In this document: positions 59,085 to 64,000 of the stretch, one piece after another
How the letters are laid out: the number at the start of each line of letters is the position of its first letter
Position numbering within the stretch: position 1 is the first letter of the stretch
Assembly: GCA_008828725.1 (NCBI GenBank)
Contig: MEHQ01001881.1
Coordinates: 625,965 to 689,964, forward strand
DNA length: 64,000 bases
Source: Saccharina japonica
Lineage: Eukaryota; Sar; Phaeophyceae; Laminariales; Laminariaceae
Reading direction: 5' to 3'
Made by a program: the position numbers and the translations under genes
The notes under the pieces: model-generated
Seen by the model: only the letters and a program-made list of their open reading frames with translations
Database searches by the model: none
What the model was told of the DNA's origin: nothing

Positions 59085-59215
59085 ATGTGAAGATGATCAC
59101 CAACTATCATGTCAAGATGATCGCCAAAGACCATGTCAAGATAATCACCAAAGATCATGTCAAGATGATAATCAAATAACATCACGTGAAGAAGATCACC
59201 CAAGATCATCGCCAG
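59085..59215 (+). repeat. 24-27-bp minisatellite TGTCAAGATGATCACCAAAG
   Basis: About five units of CATGTCAAGATGATCRCCAAAGA stay open in one frame and would encode SCQDDRQRP-like repeats. As with the 41.3-kb minisatellite, unit lengths are multiples of three, but no gene context supports translation. Confidence 0.85.
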
Positions 59216-59493
59216 CCGCAATGGTGGTGAAACGTTCCGAAGAACACACCAGTAGCAACAGAAAAGAAGTGGCAGAAAGACGCGTGCGTTGAAAGAAAGG
59301 TAGGATTCTCGCGATAACAACCATATTTTACCCACTGTCTTGTGGTACTGCCATGTCTGCACTGGTGTACTCGTACAAACAGTACTGCTATACCACCGTG
59401 TACTACTGCTCCTGCTGCTGCTGAAGAATAAATGCCCAGTAAATAAGTCGTCGTCCTGATGGTGTACTGCTTGCTTTTTTCTTTTCTTTTTTT

Positions 59494-59703
59494 TCACCCA
59501 TCAAATGTATAGTATCGTACAGGCCGCTGTCGTAATGATCCGAGTCTTAAAGAGATCAGAGAGAGGGGGGATAACAACGACAGATCCATAATCGCTTCGG
59601 TACCGCGAATCGAACTGAGTGCCAGGGCGGATTTCGTACCGAGAGTTGTCCGCGACAAAAACTCGCGCACGATATTCACAACGGGGCTGCCCTGGTCAGA
59701 CAC
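59494..59703 (-). pseudogene. Possible retroelement integrase remnant
   Basis: The minus-strand frame begins SDQGSPVVNIVREFLSRT. SDQGSxFxN is a motif around the second catalytic Asp of Ty3/Gypsy-type integrases. No further integrase blocks are seen, so this is a weak assignment to a decayed fragment. Confidence 0.25.
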
Positions 59704-60566
59704 GCCTCCCTACACTACACTCCATCCGATCGTTGAAGCCCCTCAACACTCTAAAACTATTTTCAGAAGAAAAAAAACACACCGCGTACTAGCACAAAAG
59801 TACAGAGAAAAGGGAGATAACAGGAGCCCGCCGTTTCCAATTGGTAAACTTTTGTTTTTATTTTCCAAATTGGTAAACATTTTTTTTTCTAAGACACGCG
59901 ATTTACTCCTCCTCCGTCTGGCTTATGTAGCCGCTTGCTTGCCCTTCGCACGTTCCCCTCCCGTTCTCCGAACCGATCACTTCACTCTCCCCCCCGGCGC
60001 ACTAAGCACGAATAGGCAACAAACTCTCGGGCATATAATGTACATGAGCCCTGCAAGCAGCCCATTCGGCGACAGCCAACAACTCGCTTGCGCCTTCTTT
60101 CTCGTCATCTTATGCCTCATAAATCGAAACGCTCTCGAGCCACAACAGCGGCAAAAACAGCTAAAACCCGACCTACGGGACTCAAAAACACGCTACGTTC
60201 GTACTCGATACCGCCCCCCCCCCCTCCCTTTCGCCTCCTCCATAGCGGTGGAAAACCAACCCTACGTCGCCACTCATGGTATAGTCATGGAAGGACACCC
60301 ACTGCCCTAATTCCATGTGTTCTCGGTTCATACCGCGAGTTCACGCGATAGAAATCGACATTGTGTCGCCTGGCAAGCGATGAAGAATATTCCGTTGCTG
60401 CACTGCTTGCCCGATGGGATGGGATGGGGTGCAGGAGCAGTCACCGGACGGAGCAGAACGAAGCGAGGCGGCGAGCGAGCAACTACATGGCAGACCTCGC
60501 GAGCGTGAAGATCAAGAAAGATCAACTTGGAGGGAAAGGGGTTTTGCCACAACAGGTCTTGCGTCT
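59704..60566. other. 3' flank of the HMG-box gene
   Basis: The part nearest 60566 should be the 3' UTR of the minus-strand HMG-box gene. A 152-codon plus-strand frame (59852-60310) and others have no recognisable motif. Confidence 0.4.
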
Positions 60567-61346
60567 TTAGTCGCTCTCCTCCTCTTCCTCCTCGTCTTCG
60601 TCCTCCTCCTCCTCTTCTTCCTCGGCGGCCTTCTTGGCGTTGTACGCCTCCATGTCCTTCTTGTACCTATTCAGGTGTATCATACCAGTATGATACAACC
60701 AAGCAGTATATACAGCACACAAGGGTAACAAGGGTAAGGCGTAAGGGTGGTTGTGAGGCATCGACGTTGATGCACTTTGCATTTGCCGAACGGCAAACAT
60801 GGTACCAGGTATAAAATATATACTCCAAGTATATCAAGATGGACAACCATTGTTGTCGAAGGTAAACTATTCATCAATTCAGTAAAAAATATAAAAAATG
60901 TTCACCGATGATACAATTCCAGGAAAATTCCACCCCTCACAAACAGTCCCGTTCGCTTTCAACACCGACAAGCAAACGCCAAGAAAAGTAGGATAATTTT
61001 CCCCACATCTCCGGAGCGAACGACGCCAATTTAAGTTTCAAAATTTTGAAAAATTGAAAAATTAGAGATTGCGTGTAAGCTGGCCAAACAGATAAAATAA
61101 CCCCACAATTTATGAATGGAACATTCCTGTATATTTCCTCGTCAACGACATGTTTTATCATACGTGGGTCGTAGGTATATATGGATCAGAAGAATGAGGT
61201 GATGGCAAATAATTTACGTACCTCTCTTTGTCCGCGTCGGCCCTCTTCTGGTGCGGCTTTTTTTGGGCGTCGTCCATCTTTCCCCATCGCAAACCCAAGA
61301 CCTTACTGATCTCAGTGATCTTCATGTCCGGGTGCTCTTCCTTCAC
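60567..61346 (-). CDS. HMG-box (HMGB/NHP6-like) chromatin protein, 3' exons
   Basis: Two minus-strand exons, 61346-61222 and 60666-60567 (stop TAG), joined across a 555-bp GT-AG intron, give 74 residues. They encode helices 2-3 of an HMG box (KEEHPDMKITEISKVLGLRW, then MDDAQKKPHQKRADADKER) followed by YKKDMEAYNAKK and an acidic tail of Glu/Asp ending ESD. This matches HMGB/NHP6-type proteins, which bind and bend DNA non-specifically in chromatin; the acidic tail is typical of HMGB. The first exon with helix 1 (the Pro-rich basic start and Phe-Phe motif) should lie beyond 61346; an acceptor (AACCAG) precedes the first seen codon. It was not found up to 64000, so it probably lies outside the window. 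Box residues Trp and Lys-Pro-x-x-x-Lys are in expected positions. Confidence 0.88.
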
Positions 61347-61709
61347 CTGGTTAATGGAGTAAATACAAAATACAAAAATACGTTGTTAATACACTTGTCA
61401 GACCATTCATCAGACCATTCATTGTCCCATTCGATGCGAATATCTAGGATATACAAGGGACCACAAGAGCAGTATAAAACCGGGTATATATCAGATGCAC
61501 ACGAGTCCGAGTGGATATTGCGATACTAAAATGTAATTACTGTAGGTATGTAAAACATATACCTGGCAGTGACTACTGTCTGCTGTAGTTCGAATACTTG
61601 CTGTGGTATCGATACAAGAGTCCAGATGAATTATTCATGCGTAGGTGATACTGCTGTACGCGCATCACCAAATTGGGTGGGTACGTAGACGTCTACTGTT
61701 AAGTAGCAC
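61347..61709. other. Start of an HMG-box gene intron
   Basis: AT-rich sequence with TACTGCTGTAC and ATACCTGG-type motifs. No exon was recognised. Confidence 0.5.
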
Positions 61710-61938
61710 AGTGGGTACCCCGACTTGAGAGAGGGTCACATATGATCCCTTGAACTGGTCGCTTTAACATTCCCGCGTCATTTCAACCACCATTCAAAGA
61801 CCGAATCGGCTGGACCCGCCTACACTAAACCTATATATTTCTCACTGTGGATAAGAGAGAACGATATTAATCGTTAAGAGAGCAAGAGAGCTGTTTTTGG
61901 CCTGGACCACACCTCTCTTAAGTCGGGGGGTACCCACT
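61710..61938. mobile_element. MITE family B, copy 2
   Basis: A 229-bp element with ends AGTGGGTACCCCGACTTGAG and the inverted CTCTTAAGTCGGGGGGTACCCACT region. It shares GGCTGGACCCGCCTACACTA, TTTCTCACTGTGGATAAGAG and CTGGACCACACCTCTCTTAA with 12775-12967. It is about 36 bp longer than copy 1, the extra sequence lying in the left half. Confidence 0.8.
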
Positions 61939-62685
61939 CTGTATACCGATTCTCCGAAATATGTATACAGCGTATTTTGATCTACGACTACGACTGCTTC
62001 CAACGTCTACGAGAAATTGAAGCAAACCACCGCACTTATTACAGGTTCTCAGCGGTTCTCAACATCACATGCAGTTTGCTTTAAATTTTGCGGTTTCGAG
62101 AATTTTGTGTCGGCCCCTGGTGCAAAACGCCTTCATATACTAGTTGAAACCCTGGGTTTTCGGAGCAAGAGCAGTTTGATTGGGCAAAAGTGTCTTACAA
62201 CGGGTCGCCAACGAACCTCAAGGCGCAACTCAACAAAAGGAGGCAGGCGTACGCCGACGTCTAGAGGCAGAAGGAGAAAGAGCATGGTCGGGAGCGGGCG
62301 TGGGCGCATCCGCTGGTGATACCGTTTACCACGCTGGCTGCTCCGGTGCAGCAGACCATCGGGCAATTTTCTTTCTTTTTTTCTTTATTGTTTTTGTGTG
62401 TCGGTGACCGCAACCACCCACTGCCAAAGCCATTTTGAGCCCCGATTGTGATTCAAAAGAAGCGAAAACGCGTATTTGTTCAGCCTCCGGCGGGGCCCCC
62501 TCACCAACCGGGGGGAATGGCGATTGGCCAGTGTACTGATCAATCCTCTCTACATTATAAATCGCTACGGACTGAGTCAGCTATTAATAGTGCCCAGCCC
62601 TAATAAAATACCCTCGCGGGTACAGCAGTATCATTTAAGTATCATCTACCGGTACTATGTTACTACGACCAGCAAAATCAAAATA
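61939..62685. other. Non-coding or unassigned
   Basis: Between 62160 and 62380 all three plus-strand frames have coding-like stretches (SVLQRVANEPQGATQQKEAG in one), but none is recognised and stops interrupt two of them. It may be a decayed gene or mobile-element fragment. Confidence 0.35.
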
Positions 62686-63565
62686 CAGTAGGGGGGCCTA
62701 TATAAGGCGGTCTGAATAAGGCGGTCAAAATCGGCTTGAGACGACAGAAGATGCGAATAGGGCGGCTACCGCCTTATATAGCAACGGGCCCTATATAAGG
62801 CCGTAGCCGCCTATTCAGGGCGCCTACCGCCTTATTCAGAGCGGCTACAGCCCTATCCACGGCCCACTTTCGCCTCCATTCTCTGGAGAGCGCAGCGGAG
62901 GCGTGCGGCAATGGCGATGCCTCCTTCTATCTGCAGAAGGCCAGGATGTCGTTCATCAAAGCGCATGCCTCTAAGCCAGTGCAGCAGGCAGACATGAGGC
63001 AATTTTGTGAGCCTCAACAAGGTCAAGGGGGAGGGCACAGCGGAGCACTGTAGTGCAGTACAGTAGTCAGTACAGTAGTACGGTGCCGTATAATAGGTTG
63101 GAGCTCTGTTGTGAATGTGTAGCAAAGCAAAGAGTCCTCTCCGTATAACAGTACGGCAGTGTATCTTCTCTGGGTGACGTGTGTCTTCGGCGGGCTCTGT
63201 CGCCCGCAGCTCAATTAATATTATACTTCTCAACATGCAAAGTGTGTGTGCACCCGTCTGATCTGCTGTGCATTGGTGTGTACAGTACTAGACACCACAC
63301 ATATTTACTGGGTTCAGCACTGGTACTGCTGCAACGCTGTACCTTCCTTCTCCGAGCACACGTATGATATCCCTCTTCGTGAGGCCCTCTGGGTCATCTT
63401 CTGGGTCAGAGGCGCTCTGTGCTGTACATTAAAAGGCTGTATGCACTCAATAGGGCGGTTACCGCCTTATTGGGATATCACCAAAAGCCCAATAGGGCGG
63501 TCTTTCGAGATAAGGCGGTCAAAAACCTCGGTACACTATACCGCCTTATATAGGCCCCCCCACTG
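62686..63565. mobile_element. 880-bp inverted-repeat element with AAGGCGGT subterminal arrays
   Basis: The left end is CAGTAGGGGGGCCTATATAA followed by GGCGGT. The right end, read on the other strand, is CAGTGGGGGGGCCTATATAA followed by GGCGGT, one mismatch in the first 26 bases. Both ends carry many further (A/T)AAGGCGGT or AGGGCGGT boxes in both directions (62700-62850 and 63448-63550), like transposase-binding subterminal repeats. The central 550 bp contains an open minus-strand frame (GMRFDERHPGLLQIEGGIAI) with no recognised family. No target duplication is evident. It is probably a non-autonomous DNA transposon. Confidence 0.75.
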
Positions 63566-64000
63566 CTGTAGTACGATATAGATACCAAGCAAGCCGTCTG
63601 TCGCTACGTACTGACTGCTGTGGGAAGGAACTGCAAGGAAGTGGCGCAGCAGGATGATTGACATGTGTAACCGTCAGCAACTTGTGTTCGTTGGTGGACT
63701 ATTACGTAATAGGACGCTGGACGCAGCTCGAAACGATCTGTTTTTTTCGAAACCGTCAAAATTACAGTAGATACTTCGCTCGTAAATGCAAAATCAACAC
63801 AAAATTGAAGATTCGAGAACGAGAGGTAATAATGTAGTCTAAACTTGAAATTTCAAGGTTACGATCGCTTTTAAACTTTAAACTTGGCCACAACTTAAGC
63901 GAAATCTATATATCAGCGAGGATTAGAGGCCACAGAAAGGGGGTATTATTTCACTTAGTGGGCGGGAAAATTAAATAAATAAAAAAGCCGGATAATGTAG
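63566..64000. other. AT-rich, nothing recognised
   Basis: No gene, RNA motif or repeat was recognised in the last 435 bases. Confidence 0.5.

Noticed and set aside
62160-62407. First exon of the HMG-box gene or a separate gene
   Set aside because: The coding-like frames are on the plus strand, whereas the HMG-box gene is on the minus strand, and no HMG helix-1 signature occurs.

Overview
The window is nuclear DNA from an intron-rich, repeat-rich eukaryote, most likely a photosynthetic stramenopile of the brown-alga type. This taxonomic call is an inference. It rests on 0.35-5.3 kb GT-AG introns with GTGAGT/GTGCGT-like donors, GC-rich exons full of Q/H/G/P/A runs beside AT-richer introns, many small DNA-transposon derivatives, and six recognisable genes on strictly alternating strands, an arrangement reported for Ectocarpus. 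No rRNA, CRISPR or organellar gene is visible. A 24-base run of N lies at 24675-24698.

Layout: 1-1.4 kb holds a decayed LINE-type reverse transcriptase (-). About 4.0-4.8 kb holds the two 3' exons of a TIM14/PAM18 (DNAJC19) J-protein (+). 5.7-8.9 kb holds a complete three-exon SEC13 (-). 10.1-21.8 kb holds a complete four-exon CNOT4-like RING/RRM/CCCH protein with a huge low-complexity tail (+). 21.8-27.0 kb is intergenic and full of mobile-element remains. 27.0-31.2 kb holds a complete four-exon CHTOP/FOP-like mRNA-export adaptor (-). 31.2-33.8 kb is a divergent intergenic region with GGGTACCC-rich repeats. 33.8-49.6 kb holds an RBM26/RBM27-like RNA-binding protein (+) with six exons located; its 3' end is disturbed by an identical 2,360-bp duplication. 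49.6-60.5 kb is repeat-dominated and has no recognised gene. 60.6-61.3 kb holds the last two exons of an HMG-box protein (-). 61.7-63.6 kb holds two transposon-like elements.

Four of the six genes act in gene expression: CNOT4 (ubiquitin ligase of the CCR4-NOT deadenylase), CHTOP (TREX-linked mRNA export), RBM26/27 (nuclear poly(A)-RNA surveillance) and HMGB (chromatin). SEC13 serves COPII coats and the nuclear pore, and TIM14 serves mitochondrial import. There is no operon-like link, and I regard the thematic overlap as chance.

The most unusual content is non-coding: a dispersed interrupted palindrome TACC-W-GGTA (about 28 exact copies seen by eye, none in an assigned exon), several small inverted-repeat element families with two or three copies each, elements ending in poly-C, intronic minisatellites that stay open in frame, and the duplication that splits the RBM26/27-like gene. 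Exon borders were set by hand from splice consensus, reading-frame continuity and recalled family similarity. No alignment or transcript data were available.
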